DNA from: Myxococcota bacterium | Lineage (GTDB): Bacteria > Myxococcota_C > UBA6777 | Length of the DNA stretch: 64,000 bases | Direction: 5' to 3' | Assembly: GCA_023150835.1 (NCBI GenBank) | Contig: JAKLKB010000016.1 | Coordinates: forward strand, 1 to 64,000 | Shown here: piece by piece, positions 42,925 through 52,748 of the stretch | How positions within the stretch are numbered: position 1 is the stretch's first letter | Layout: every line of letters starts with the position of its first letter | Program-made: the position numbers and the translations under genes | Notes under the pieces: generated by a model | What the model was told of the DNA's origin: nothing | Database searches by the model: none | Seen by the model: the letters and a program-made list of their open reading frames with translations, nothing else

Positions 42925-44319
42925 TCAAAGATCGGTACATCCCGACAAGCATGAGACAGCTTGCGTTTGTGCAGCAGTAAAAGGCTTGTCTTTCAGCGGA
43001 ATCCTCGGTTGCTGTAGCAGGAGAACGACCACAGTCGTTCCCCCCAACAACACCAGAAGCCCACCGGCACCAAATAAGATATCTGCCGCGATCACTTTAT
43101 GATAACCATCCATCCACGGGCGGCTGATCTGCACAGCCGTCACCTCTGCGGCACTCACTTTCCCTTGGCTCTCTGCAAAGTCCTTCGATCCCAACGCACC
43201 CAGACCGATCCCTGTCCCGATCGCAAGAACCCCCACCCCCGCAACCACCCAACCCGCAACCAGCAGCGGAGAGATCGGTTTCGGCAGTGGTTTCGGGCGG
43301 CTTCGCGGCTTGGAGGCAAGCTGCAATGCCGCCAACATCGTGCGTGCGCTTTGCTGACGCGCAGCTGTTTTTGTGCTCTTGTGGGCGAGGTATCTTTGCA
43401 ACAGCACGATCGCCTGTTTTTGGGAAGGCGGTTTCTTTTCTTGCGCAAACACCCGCCCTCGCCAGTACAACAGCTCTCCTTGGATCTCCAAGACTTCTTT
43501 TCCCATCCCCTTCACTTCTTCTTCTGCTTCTCGAAAAAAAGAAAGAGCTTGCTCCCCTGCCCCTTCTCTTACCGCCTCGATTCCTCTTTGCATAAACAAG
43601 GTTGCGCTCTCGATCCGAACGACCTGTTCTTCTTCTTCGGCTTTTTTTTGCCAAAAGATCCGAAGTTCCTGTTTTTTGATTTTTTGCAGCAATTTTTTCG
43701 CATTTTGATAAAGCAACAGCTTTTCCGAAGATCCGCCCGCAGTTTTGGCCTCCAATCGAAAAGAACGTGCTTCAAAAAGATGATACAACGAGCTTTTGGA
43801 GACATCCTGATTTTTCCAGCCCAACACTAATTTATAACGCGGCAACCATCGCGTCATCTCCAAAAGCCGTTCTTTTTCAAAGGCTAAACCCAACATCCGC
43901 AACACTTGCTCATGCGCAAGATGTTCCAATCGCGGAACCGAGGCTTTGACGGTCTTTTCTAGCGACTCAACTCGACCCACACTCGACTTCACATAACTTT
44001 CCCACAACTGCTTTGCTTGCGTCCAGTGTTCCCAACCTCCGATCGAATAATGGCAAAATCCTAAATAAAATCGTAAACCATTACGAAACGGTTCCCACTT
44101 TTCTTCTCGCGGCAACAAGATCCGAGCGCTTTGAAACAATTCCAGCGCCGCGTCGTATCTCTTTTCCGAATACGCTTGCATCCCTTTTGAATAGGCTTCG
44201 ATCGCTGGATGAGATTGCGCAAACGCACGCCCTGAATCCGATCCCACCCCAAACAAAAAAACGACAAAGCAACAGAAACGAAGCAGCCCACCAAAAAAGC
44301 CGCGCCCGCGCCCATCCAA
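42925..44319 (-). CDS. Exported helical (TPR-like) protein with C-terminal membrane pair
   Basis: About 464 residues. A signal-peptide core FCCFVVFLFGVGS is followed by RAFA and a helical, TPR-like region (AIEAYSKGMQAYSEKRYDAALELFQ). Later helices are Glu/Lys/Gln-rich. Near the C terminus two hydrophobic segments, LLVAGWVVAGVGVLAIG and LFGAGGLLVLLGGTTVVVLLL, suggest a membrane hairpin. The gene follows the kinase on the same strand and is probably in its operon. The start is uncertain: the frame is open to an ATG at 44523, but most of that extension is family A element A6, and even the signal-peptide n-region overlaps its end. I give a TTG at 44319 as the best compromise. The original start may have been replaced by the element. 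Confidence 0.65.
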   Translation of the reverse strand: MDGRGRGFFGGLLRFCCFVVFLFGVGSDSGRAFAQSHPAIEAYSKGMQAYSEKRYDAALELFQSARILLPREEKWEPFRNGLRFYLGFCHYSIGGWEHWTQAKQLWESYVKSSVGRVESLEKTVKASVPRLEHLAHEQVLRMLGLAFEKERLLEMTRWLPRYKLVLGWKNQDVSKSSLYHLFEARSFRLEAKTAGGSSEKLLLYQNAKKLLQKIKKQELRIFWQKKAEEEEQVVRIESATLFMQRGIEAVREGAGEQALSFFREAEEEVKGMGKEVLEIQGELLYWRGRVFAQEKKPPSQKQAIVLLQRYLAHKSTKTAARQQSARTMLAALQLASKPRSRPKPLPKPISPLLVAGWVVAGVGVLAIGTGIGLGALGSKDFAESQGKVSAAEVTAVQISRPWMDGYHKVIAADILFGAGGLLVLLGGTTVVVLLLQQPRIPLKDKPFTAAQTQAVSCLSGCTDL

Positions 44320-44440
44320 GCGACACCGTTGTCTGTGTGGAAAACGCTGCTCTCTTCGCTGGTATGGGCCCAAAAGGGCGGCGCTCCCTTGCGGGGCGTG
44401 GAGCAGAGTCCCACAAAAACGGTCCAACCACGCCATCGCA
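44284..44440 (+). mobile_element. Family A element (copy A6) overlapping a gene start
   Basis: Blocks CCAAAAAAGCCGCGCCCGCG, ATCCAAGCGACACCG, TGGTATGGGCCCAAAAGGG and CTTGCGGGGCGTGGAG match family A in order. Its left end overlaps the sequence encoding the signal-peptide n-region of the gene ending at 42925, and its right end lies about 100 bases from the kinase stop codon. Confidence 0.7.
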
Positions 44441-44544
44441 AAACAACGCCGCGCTCGTTGTAACGTCCCCAAAAAGCAACTGCTTGTTTTTCTGTGCTTT
44501 ACTTGGTCGTTTTTCTGATTCATGATCCGCCTATCAACAACATC

Positions 44545-46797
44545 TTATTCCTCAACAAACTGACACACCAACGGAGCCTCTTCTGGCGTCATAATCAGCG
44601 GAGCCACCAGATGCACTTCTTGTTCACGCACCGCCTTCCACACAAACGAGCAATGGCGCGTTCCTTTCCGAAAACGAAAGGAATAGTTTTTTCCCCAGCT
44701 TCCCCAAAAGATCGGTTTGCCTTTCAACCTGCGCTTTCCGTTGCGTCCTGTATAAAGCGCAAATCCTCTTTCGTTGGCTTTCCATTTGAGCGGCACTTGC
44801 GACAGTTTGCGCATCTCTTGTTGCAGCGTCGCTCGTTCTTTTGCGCTCCATGTTCTCGCCTTTTGTAAAACGCCGAACCATCGACCCGCCTCTCGGCAAT
44901 CGGCGCTTCCTGCGGGCAAGGCCAGCTTCTCGCAACCTGCTTTCTCTTTTGCACTTTGTGCCAAAAGACGCACCACTTCCACAAAAAGAGGGGTGTTTTC
45001 TTTGAACTTCTCTTTGATGGAGTGCAACAATTCGTATGCTTCTTTCCACTTTTTTTGTTTGATTTCTTGCTTTGCTCGCATAAGCAAGCCCGCCGAAGAA
45101 GGCGGCTCCACGGGCCGAACCGCTGCACGCATCGCGGATGGCCGAGCCTCCGCTACACGTACAAGCGCTGGCTGTTCTTCGCGCCGCTTTGCAGGCCGAA
45201 TGTCTTGCCCGACAGGCTTTTTTCGCTCCAAGGCGTGATGTATCGCCCCTGTTTGTGGGGGTTTCTTGCTTGTTGCGTGGGATCGCTCAGACGGAGGCGT
45301 GGGGCGCACCGCCTCCATCCGCGAAAAACCACCCCACATCCAAAACAGCACTCCGCCTATCGCCACAGCGCCCAATCCGCCCAAGATCACGGTACTTCGG
45401 CGCGCCGAAGTCGGGACTTCCGCCAGAAAAGAATCATGCGGCGCGACCTTGGGTGGGCCAAACGGAAGCGAAGACGATGCCTGTGTGGGCGTATCTGTCG
45501 CCACAGGTCGCTCTTTTGTTTGCTCCCAAAGCGAGTGACTTTCTCGATCAAAAGAAGCGGGTTTTTCTTCGGAAACAACCAAGATCCCCCCGCTTCTGCC
45601 CGATGAATCTTCTGTTTGAGACGATCCCCGTTCCAACGTGGCTTGGGCCTGAACGGCTTTACGCTCCGAGGCCTGTCCTGTTCGCAGCGGCAATGTCGAA
45701 CCGATCCAATCCTCGGCATCTCCCCCTTCTTCGGATCGGCTCGCTTCCCTCCCCTGTTGCACAGGCGCTTCCCTCCCCCGTTCCACAGGCAAAAAGACCA
45801 CTTTGTGACTCGCGGATCTGGACGCTGGCTCAGAGAGCGAGCTTTTGTGGCTTGCGGATCTGGACGCTGGATCGGACAGTGAGCTTGTGAGTGCATCGCG
45901 AAACGCCATCGCCGAGGGAAAGCGATCGTCAACATCTTTCGACAAAGCGCACGCCACCACCGATTCGAGCGCTTCTGAAAAAAAGGCTTCTGGACATAAG
46001 TCTCGAAGCATCGGTGCTTTTTCCGCACGATGCTTTTCTAAGATCTCTTGCGCACTGTTTCCATCAAACGGTAGATTCCCTGTCAAAGCCCAAGCCAACA
46101 TCACACCCGCCGCATAGATATCCGTCGCAGGCCCGATCTGCTGAAGATCGCCGCGCACTTGTTCTGGAGCCATAAAGAAGGGCGTCCCCATCATGATCCC
46201 CGAACGTGTCAATTGCTGCGTCGCTTCCGCCTTCGCGATCCCAAAGTCCAAGATCTTCACCATCTCCATCCCATGATGGTGGATCAACATGACGTTTTGA
46301 GGCTTTAGATCCCGATGCACGATGTTTTTTCGGTGGACGTATTGCAGGCCATCCAATAACTGCGCAAAGACCTTTTGCACTTTTTCTGACGGCAAACGCT
46401 TCTTGCTTTCCGCCTCCACGATCTGCTGTAGCGTCCGACCATCCAGCCATTCCATCACCAGATAATGCCCCAATCGCTCGATCCATCCGTACTCGAATGT
46501 CCTCACCACATGCGGATGCTGCATCTCTGTCTGTAGCTTGGCTTCGCGCTCAAAACGCGCCACGATCGTCGCTTGGTTGGTCAGTTCTTCACGCAACACC
46601 TTGATCGCAACAGGGATCTGCGTTTCATGGATACACCCTTGGTACACCGTACCGAATCCCCCCGAACTCAGCGGACGCACCAACCGATACGTTCCACCAA
46701 GTGTCTGGAGATACATACTACAGTTGCGGCAAAACAAACTGCCATTCAAGTTCGCTGTCTGGCAGTTTGGACATGCGAAAAGCTCATGGTTGCTCAT
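44545..46797 (-). CDS. Serine/threonine protein kinase with N-terminal zinc ribbon and one membrane segment
   Basis: A 750-residue Hanks-type kinase. A zinc ribbon CPNC...CRNC (Cys9, 12, 23, 26) precedes the kinase domain (about 37-305): glycine loop SSGGFGTVYQG, Lys66 in AIK, HRDLKPQN (161-168), DFG (184-186) and APE (210-212), all intact. A linker with duplicated SASHK motifs and many Ser/Thr follows, then one membrane segment (469-488) and a helical extracytoplasmic domain. The TM order means the kinase faces the cytosol and the C terminus the periplasm. The ATG at 46797 starts the zinc ribbon and has AAGGG upstream. It is divergent from the MopE-like gene at 47164. Its targets are unknown; FHA proteins at 24927 and 62153 are candidates. 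Confidence 0.95.
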   Translation of the reverse strand: MSNHELFACPNCQTANLNGSLFCRNCSMYLQTLGGTYRLVRPLSSGGFGTVYQGCIHETQIPVAIKVLREELTNQATIVARFEREAKLQTEMQHPHVVRTFEYGWIERLGHYLVMEWLDGRTLQQIVEAESKKRLPSEKVQKVFAQLLDGLQYVHRKNIVHRDLKPQNVMLIHHHGMEMVKILDFGIAKAEATQQLTRSGIMMGTPFFMAPEQVRGDLQQIGPATDIYAAGVMLAWALTGNLPFDGNSAQEILEKHRAEKAPMLRDLCPEAFFSEALESVVACALSKDVDDRFPSAMAFRDALTSSLSDPASRSASHKSSLSEPASRSASHKVVFLPVERGREAPVQQGREASRSEEGGDAEDWIGSTLPLRTGQASERKAVQAQATLERGSSQTEDSSGRSGGILVVSEEKPASFDRESHSLWEQTKERPVATDTPTQASSSLPFGPPKVAPHDSFLAEVPTSARRSTVILGGLGAVAIGGVLFWMWGGFSRMEAVRPTPPSERSHATSKKPPQTGAIHHALERKKPVGQDIRPAKRREEQPALVRVAEARPSAMRAAVRPVEPPSSAGLLMRAKQEIKQKKWKEAYELLHSIKEKFKENTPLFVEVVRLLAQSAKEKAGCEKLALPAGSADCREAGRWFGVLQKARTWSAKERATLQQEMRKLSQVPLKWKANERGFALYTGRNGKRRLKGKPIFWGSWGKNYSFRFRKGTRHCSFVWKAVREQEVHLVAPLIMTPEEAPLVCQFVEE

Positions 46798-46883
46798 GCA
46801 AAAGACGCCCTTTGTCCAAAAAGTACCGTGTGCGCGCTCTGCCTCCTGTGCGCCTTCGTTCTTGATCGTGTATGTGATCTTGC

Positions 46884-46912
46884 GTCGACTCCCCTCTCCT
46901 GCGCGAGTCGAC
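46884..46912. promoter_or_regulatory. Inverted repeat in the kinase/lipoprotein divergent gap
   Basis: GTCGACT (46884-46890) and AGTCGAC (46906-46912) form a 7-bp perfect inverted repeat with a 15-base centre, 87 bases before the kinase start codon. It could be an operator. In the rest of the 366-base gap 46798-47163 I see no good promoter boxes. Confidence 0.4.
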
Positions 46913-47163
46913 ACCTCCACAACACAAACACCCAACAAACGGACTTCCTCCTTGGAAGACTGTGTTTGTCTTTAGCACGCTCTGGTTTGTCTTGCCAAGT
47001 TGCTTGCTCTCTCCTTCTTGCAAAAAGTCCCTGCTCTCACCTGTTCTCCTCAGACAAAAAGCTCCATCGAAGCCCTCTGTTCTTCCGAGAAAAAAAGTTG
47101 CACACCTTGCGGTGCGCGTATATCTTCGTGCGTCGTACTTCTTGACTTGGAGCTTTTTGTTCA

Positions 47164-49500
47164 ATGAAATCTGTGTGGCGGGTCTGTTGGCTGCTCTTGT
47201 GTTGGAACTTCTTGACGTGCGCCCCACCGCCACCTCCCGATCTGGATCTTTATCCCTGCGAACAAGACTCCGATTGCCAACTCCCCAACGGGCGGATACT
47301 TCAATGTTGCCAAGATCAAAGCCTTCGCCGATGTTGCGTCCCCAACCAAGACTATTGCTGTCGCTCGGATGGAAAGCCCCAGATCTGCCCGATATCTCCG
47401 CCTTATCCACCTCAAACACCTTGTCAAGACGGAAAGCTCTCTTTCGATGGCACCCGATGGAACCCTTGCCTTGGCGCTGTCTCTGAACAAAAAGAGCGCT
47501 GCAACGGCCTCGATGACGATTGCGACGGCCAGATCGACGAAGATTGGCCCCTCAAAGGCACCCGCTGTTTTGTCGGGCCTCCTCTCTCCAATTGCGAAGT
47601 CGGCGGGTCTTGGATCTGCGATCCTTCCGACCCAAACGAGCTGATCTGTTCTGCGCGGCAACCACTCACTTCTTCTGCAAGCATCGAGATCTGCGACAAC
47701 AAAGACAACGATTGTGACGGAAGCGCTGAACAAAAAGCCTGCTATCCGCCTTCTTCAGGGCAATGCCCTTTCCCCGTCGACGCCAAACAAGAATGTTGCC
47801 GCTTCTTCGTTCGTAGCAGCGAGGAATGTGTGGGTTGCGTCCTTGCCCAAAACCAAACACCTTCTGATCGCTCTTCCGCTTATCTCTGTCACGGCCTTTG
47901 TCAGGCAGGCATACAACGTTGTTCCTCCGATCAAACCTTTGGCGAGTGCAACCAACCCATCCTCCCAAAGCCCGAAGAATGCGACAACAAAGACAACGAC
48001 TGTGACGGCCTTGTCGACGAAGGTTGCCCATGCGATCAGATCGGCGCTTTCCGACCCTGTTATCAAGGACGCCCGGGAACCCTCGGATGGTCGGGAGATC
48101 CACGCGATCCTCTTCGCCTTGCCTTGCTCTATACCTTTGGAACACTCGGACGTATCGGCGCAACCTGCCGATTTGGCATACAAAAGTGCATCGCAGACGC
48201 CAGCGGTCGACGCCGTTGGGATCACCAATGCGTCCAACAGATCACCAACGAAACCAAAGACTGCACCTCTCCCCAAACACCCGACAACAACTGCGATGGA
48301 CATGTGGACCCGCAAACCCCCTCTTGCCCTTGCACTGAGGGCACACAACGCCTCTGCTACACCGGCCCTATTGGAACTGAGTACAAAGGCATCTGTACAA
48401 CAGGCACACAATCCTGCAAAGACGGTCGATGGACTTCTTGCGAGGGACAAAAAACCCCTTCGCTGCTTGAGATCTGCGGCAATCTCCAAGACGACAATTG
48501 CAACGGGCTGATCGATGAGTTCTGTCCCTGCCAGCCAGAACAAACACCACTCTCTTGCTACACGGGACCCCCACAAACGCTCGACCCTTCCACCCAAAAA
48601 CCGCGTGGAAACTGCAAAGCAGGGAAACAATCTTGTTTTAAAACCCCCGATGGTCGGAGTTATTGGGAAGCCAAGTGCGAAGGCCAGATCACGCCCACCC
48701 CAGAGTCTTGCAACGCCCAAGACGACGACTGCGACGGCCAAGTCGACAACATACACGTGCTCGACAACGACACCTTTCGCTCTGTACCGCTCCAACGCAG
48801 ATGCTCTTACATCGAACCCGATCCAGCCAAAAAGACCGAAGGCATCGGCCTTTGCAAAGCAGATTATCAGCAGTGCCGCGACGGCGCATGGACTCCTTGC
48901 CAAGGCGGCCAATCCCCCCGCCCCGATATCTTCGGACGCGCCTGCTCATCCGCCAGCACCAAAGAACCCGACACCAATTGCGACGGACTCAGCGAACCCT
49001 GTTGCCCGAACAATTGTAGTGCCGGAGACGAGTGTGCGCCTTGTGGCGTCTCCCGCTGCGAACGGAACTCTTGTAGCACCAAGTGCCCTGACAACTGCGC
49101 CTCCGACAACGACTGCCTCAAAACTGTTTGCGCGGACAAGATCTTTTGCATCAACAGCCGCTGCAACAGCCGACCCTACGCTTGTTCCGACACTCCTTGC
49201 TCTTCCAACAACGACTGCTACTGCCGCCCCAAATACAACCTCTGCCTCTTGGGGCGATGTGTTCACCCAGATATCTGCCCAACCACTTGCAGCCGCGACG
49301 AAGATTGCAACCAACACCCCGCCTGCCTAAGCCAACAACGCAACGAATGTGTCCAAGGTATTTGTGCCTCTCGTGAGCGTGGCTTTCCTGCTTGCCCAGC
49401 CCAATGCACCGATCACGAAGCCTGTCAAGTCCCCGCTTGTGGAGAACGCCTCGCTTGCCTCCAAGGCTCCTGCCAAAAAATCCCCCCACTCCCCCCCTAA
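47164..49500 (+). CDS. MopE-like Cys-rich lipoprotein (left flank of the array)
   Basis: A 778-residue lipoprotein: signal peptide VCWLLLCWNFLTC with the lipobox Cys followed by a run of Pro. The mature protein has at least six copies of the MopE-type metal-binding motif, for example CNGLDDDCDGQIDE, CDNKDNDCDGLVDE, CGNLQDDNCNGLIDE and CNAQDDDCDGQVD, plus a C-terminal set of CSSNNDCYC-type knots. In MopE of methanotrophs such segments are linked to copper binding, but here only the repeated Asp-rich CDG motif is seen. Likely location is the cell surface or outer membrane. It converges with the leftward lipoprotein trio 44 bases away. The ATG at 47164 has GGAG 11 bases upstream. Confidence 0.9.
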   Translation: MKSVWRVCWLLLCWNFLTCAPPPPPDLDLYPCEQDSDCQLPNGRILQCCQDQSLRRCCVPNQDYCCRSDGKPQICPISPPYPPQTPCQDGKLSFDGTRWNPCLGAVSEQKERCNGLDDDCDGQIDEDWPLKGTRCFVGPPLSNCEVGGSWICDPSDPNELICSARQPLTSSASIEICDNKDNDCDGSAEQKACYPPSSGQCPFPVDAKQECCRFFVRSSEECVGCVLAQNQTPSDRSSAYLCHGLCQAGIQRCSSDQTFGECNQPILPKPEECDNKDNDCDGLVDEGCPCDQIGAFRPCYQGRPGTLGWSGDPRDPLRLALLYTFGTLGRIGATCRFGIQKCIADASGRRRWDHQCVQQITNETKDCTSPQTPDNNCDGHVDPQTPSCPCTEGTQRLCYTGPIGTEYKGICTTGTQSCKDGRWTSCEGQKTPSLLEICGNLQDDNCNGLIDEFCPCQPEQTPLSCYTGPPQTLDPSTQKPRGNCKAGKQSCFKTPDGRSYWEAKCEGQITPTPESCNAQDDDCDGQVDNIHVLDNDTFRSVPLQRRCSYIEPDPAKKTEGIGLCKADYQQCRDGAWTPCQGGQSPRPDIFGRACSSASTKEPDTNCDGLSEPCCPNNCSAGDECAPCGVSRCERNSCSTKCPDNCASDNDCLKTVCADKIFCINSRCNSRPYACSDTPCSSNNDCYCRPKYNLCLLGRCVHPDICPTTCSRDEDCNQHPACLSQQRNECVQGICASRERGFPACPAQCTDHEACQVPACGERLACLQGSCQKIPPLPP

Positions 49501-49544
49501 GACAACACTCGCATCTACTCACAAAAGCACGCCTTCCTGCCGAG

Positions 49545-51266
49545 CTATTCGCACTTTTTCGCGCCTGCTGCGGGATTGTACGCCTGCCCGGGTGGGCAGC
49601 GACATGTGCTGATCTCGTCTTGCTTGTACCATGCGTACCGAAAATATTGCACTGTGTTGTCTGTAAATCGCACAAACCCCGTAAACTCGTACTCTTTGGG
49701 CCGTATATTGACTTTTTTTACATAGCACTTGCTGTTTTCGCAACGCGCACCGCTTGTCAAACAATCTTCGACTTTCGTGCAACTTGTTGCGCCACCTGTC
49801 ATAGGCTCGTAGCATTCTCCGTTTGAGCAGATCCCACCCACAACCCCCTGACTTACACAATCCGCGTGGCTCACACACAATCGCGCTTGATAGCTGCTGT
49901 TCCATGTCTGTGTGTGGGTTCGCTCCTCGTTCTTCAACAATACGCTCTGTGAGTACTTCATCCAAGAACAAGTCGTCTCGATCGGAAGATCCCGACTATA
50001 CCGCCTTGCCGACAACTCATCGTAACACGAGCCTTTCAAACAGCGATCGCTCTCTTTGTCTTGACACTCCTTGTCTTGCGTACAAGCCGAACCCTCCAAA
50101 TCCAACCGCTTCTCGTGGCATTTGTTGTCTTGGCACACATAGCGACAAGACGCTGGATCTTTTGCATCTTTGCAATTGCCCGTAGGATCGCAGTCTTCGT
50201 CTTTCACGCACGAGGTCTCTGCGATCAGCTTACCCGCCAACCGAAACAAGATACACCTCGCAGGTGCTTTGCCTTCTTCATGCACACGAAACGGATAATA
50301 CACGCACTCTGGCTCAAACTGGCCTCGCTGCGCCTGACAGTTCTTGTAAGCCTCCTGATTCACCGCCTTAAAGTAGCAGTATTTTTGACCGTTGACTTCC
50401 AAACATTTTTTCGTTGCATCCGCATCATCCACCGCGATCCCTCGGCAATCGCTGTCTTGTGTGCAAGACGACGCCTGTCCCGCTCCGTCCTTGTAGCGGA
50501 TCACGCAGAACCCGCCCTCACACTTATCGCCCCCAACACCCGCACAATCCGCATCTTGACGGCACAGGATATCGTACTCACGATGTTGCTTTTTTAACGT
50601 ATCGCAGTAAGCCGCTTCGCATTCAAAATTCGCCGAACATACGACGTTTGAGAAAGTCACCAGATCAAGCTGCGTCAGCGGTGTTTTCGGCGGATAATCG
50701 TTCTTGATCACCAAACGATACCGCTTCTCAAGCTCCAACCTATCCCCCGAACCGTTCGCATCGCCACCGTGTAATTTCTTAACAAACTTTCCGTCCTGAT
50801 CGAGTTCTTCGACCAAAAACTCTTTGCATGTGTTGTTTCCAACGCGAAAGATCTTCGGCGCTTTTCCTGCCCCTTGCCCACAAGTCACTTCCAAAAGCCC
50901 ACACCCAAGGCTTTTGCTGGTGCATACACCGTTCACGATCTTTTCTGCGCTCACCACCTTAAACGTCTCGATCCCGCACTTCAGTTCGGCCTGTTCTCCA
51001 TTGATCGACAACGCGCAATTGTCTCCATCTTTTCCTGTATCTCCTTTGTCGCCTTGTTTGCCGGTCTCCCCATCGATCCCATTTTTCCCGTTGGTTCCGT
51101 CCTTTCCCGGACGCAGCACATAACTCTCTTCTCCACACTTCAACGTCGCTGTACCATCTCCATTCTTTTGTAACGTGCACGTTGGGCCGCAACCTTGCAC
51201 AAAGACCATCCCCCACGCGCACAACACAAGACCTGCGCACCTCAAACACCATCGCATCGACTTCAT
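49545..51266 (-). CDS. Collagen-like Cys-rich lipoprotein, subfamily I (third of leftward trio)
   Basis: A 573-residue lipoprotein. Signal peptide CAGLVLCAWGMVFVQGC; the lipobox Cys is followed by GPTC and a two-cysteine module NGDGTATLKCGEESY, then a collagen-like Gly-X-Y stretch of about nine triplets (GKDGTNGKNGIDG). Several CxxDxDC knots follow (CTQDSDCRG, CVKDEDCDP, CTKVEDCLTS). The C-terminal domain YEFTGFVRFTDNTVQYFRY ending in CRCPPGQAYNP is shared with the two upstream genes. The ATG at 51266 has AAGGAGG upstream, better than the frame start at 51359. It is the longest of the trio because it has extra Cys knots. Surface-exposed and disulfide-rich by prediction; function unknown. Confidence 0.88.
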   Translation of the reverse strand: MKSMRWCLRCAGLVLCAWGMVFVQGCGPTCTLQKNGDGTATLKCGEESYVLRPGKDGTNGKNGIDGETGKQGDKGDTGKDGDNCALSINGEQAELKCGIETFKVVSAEKIVNGVCTSKSLGCGLLEVTCGQGAGKAPKIFRVGNNTCKEFLVEELDQDGKFVKKLHGGDANGSGDRLELEKRYRLVIKNDYPPKTPLTQLDLVTFSNVVCSANFECEAAYCDTLKKQHREYDILCRQDADCAGVGGDKCEGGFCVIRYKDGAGQASSCTQDSDCRGIAVDDADATKKCLEVNGQKYCYFKAVNQEAYKNCQAQRGQFEPECVYYPFRVHEEGKAPARCILFRLAGKLIAETSCVKDEDCDPTGNCKDAKDPASCRYVCQDNKCHEKRLDLEGSACTQDKECQDKESDRCLKGSCYDELSARRYSRDLPIETTCSWMKYSQSVLLKNEERTHTQTWNSSYQARLCVSHADCVSQGVVGGICSNGECYEPMTGGATSCTKVEDCLTSGARCENSKCYVKKVNIRPKEYEFTGFVRFTDNTVQYFRYAWYKQDEISTCRCPPGQAYNPAAGAKKCE

Positions 51267-51349
51267 CCGCAACCTCCTTCGATTGACCGTTTCTTCAAAT
51301 ATCCCTACACACCGAAACCTACACGGATATCTCGCTGCCGCGTGTCTTC

Positions 51350-52720
51350 TCAGCGGCATTGATTATTTTCTGGATCAAACACCGTCCCTTCGGGGCAATA
51401 GCAACGTTGAATCACTTCATCCGCCGAAGCATACAGATCAAAACGAAAAAATTGTCTCGAACCATCGACGAAATCCACATACCCCGAAAGCTCATAGCGC
51501 GGATCTGCGCCGCTTCGCTTATCGAGACTTTCCCAGATCGCACGATTGCGCTCGGGTTCGTTCGGATAAAACAGCGTTTGTGTCGTCCTCACCCAGCCGC
51601 AAAATGAATTCCCGGGAAACATCCGCTCATAAATAATTTCTGTTGAGGCTGTTTCTTTTTTGCGAAATCTTCCTGAAAAACGAAACACCACACAACGCCC
51701 TCGTGGCTGTTCTTCTCCTTTGACCAGTTCATGCCGTGGGAACGGATAAAACGCACATTCATGCTCAAATTGTGCACGCGTTAATTCGCAGTAACGGCGC
51801 TTTTCCACGCTGACCTGCCGCCGATAACACACCCCACTTGCCCGCTCGCAAAAAAATCGCTCCGCCGCTTTCCCTTCCTCCAAACAATCGCTGTCTTGAC
51901 GACACACCAAACCACCCTTCTCTCGCCGCTCATAGCACAATTTGTTGCTTTGCAAACAAATTGTCTCTTGTCCTGCACAGGGCTGTTGGGCGCACGAGAT
52001 ATCGTACGTTCCTTTCTCTTCTAATTCTTGGCAATACTGCGCGTTGCATTCTTTGTCTTTGTTGCAATTCACATTCGAATAAGTCTTCAATTCGACTGGA
52101 TTTGCTTCGTAGCTCGCTCCGATCTTCTGCCCGATACGCAAACGGTAATACCGCTCAAGAACAAGCTGCTCTCCGGTGCGTGTCGCTGTCCCGCTTCTCA
52201 ACACGTTCAAGACTTTCCCATCGCTTGACGGGGTGCTGACTTCCGCTATCTCAAAAAAATGGCAGACCCCACCGCCTACCACAAAACTTTGCTCTGCTCC
52301 ATCATGCAAGCACCGCACGATCACTTGTTCGCAACCTCCCCCAAGATCCTTGCTTTCAAAACGGCACGTCTTTTCTGCTGATAACACTTCTCCGTTTAAT
52401 ACGATAAAACTTTGTCTTTCTTTCTGATCAAAACCTTTGCATCGTAGCACACCTGTTCGTGGATCTTGCGCTGCTGCAGTAAACGTGCAATTCGCCGCTC
52501 CTTGCGCTCCTTGGACTCCTTGCGTTCCTTTCTCACCAACCAAACCATCCTTGCCTTCTGTGCCGTTCGCACCCGACTTCCATGTATAGTCGGTTCCCTG
52601 ACAAGTGATCTGTTCCACCCCGTCTCCTCTCTTTTCCCAACGACAAGGAGCCCCACCACAGCTTTGCAATCCGATCCAAAAAACGCCCACAACACCAAAG
52701 CTCCACCACCTGACACGCAT
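51350..52720 (-). CDS. Collagen-like Cys-rich lipoprotein, subfamily I (second of leftward trio)
   Basis: A 456-residue lipoprotein. Signal peptide FGVVGVFWIGLQSC; GGAPC follows the lipobox Cys, then the two-cysteine module RGDGVEQITCQGTDY and a short Gly-X-Y stretch (GANGTEGKDGLVGEKG). The middle has CxxDSDC knots. The C-terminal domain contains CAFYPFPRHE, GRCVVFRFSGRFR, FCGWVRTTQTLFYPNEPER and FVDGSRQFFRFDLYA, ending CYCPEGTVFDPE; the same landmarks are found in the two neighbours. GGGAGGCAAAG precedes the ATG at 52720; the frame extends to 52882 into the upstream gene. It lies 28 bases after the upstream gene and 83 before the next, so the trio looks like an operon. Confidence 0.88.
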   Translation of the reverse strand: MRVRWWSFGVVGVFWIGLQSCGGAPCRWEKRGDGVEQITCQGTDYTWKSGANGTEGKDGLVGEKGTQGVQGAQGAANCTFTAAAQDPRTGVLRCKGFDQKERQSFIVLNGEVLSAEKTCRFESKDLGGGCEQVIVRCLHDGAEQSFVVGGGVCHFFEIAEVSTPSSDGKVLNVLRSGTATRTGEQLVLERYYRLRIGQKIGASYEANPVELKTYSNVNCNKDKECNAQYCQELEEKGTYDISCAQQPCAGQETICLQSNKLCYERREKGGLVCRQDSDCLEEGKAAERFFCERASGVCYRRQVSVEKRRYCELTRAQFEHECAFYPFPRHELVKGEEQPRGRCVVFRFSGRFRKKETASTEIIYERMFPGNSFCGWVRTTQTLFYPNEPERNRAIWESLDKRSGADPRYELSGYVDFVDGSRQFFRFDLYASADEVIQRCYCPEGTVFDPENNQCR

Positions 52721-52748
52721 CTTTGCCTCCCGTCTCGAACCGTCTGTT

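Noticed and set aside
47755-48912. 385-codon frame opposite the left MopE-like gene
   Set aside because: Sense frame has lipobox and repeated CDG motifs; the antisense frame has none.
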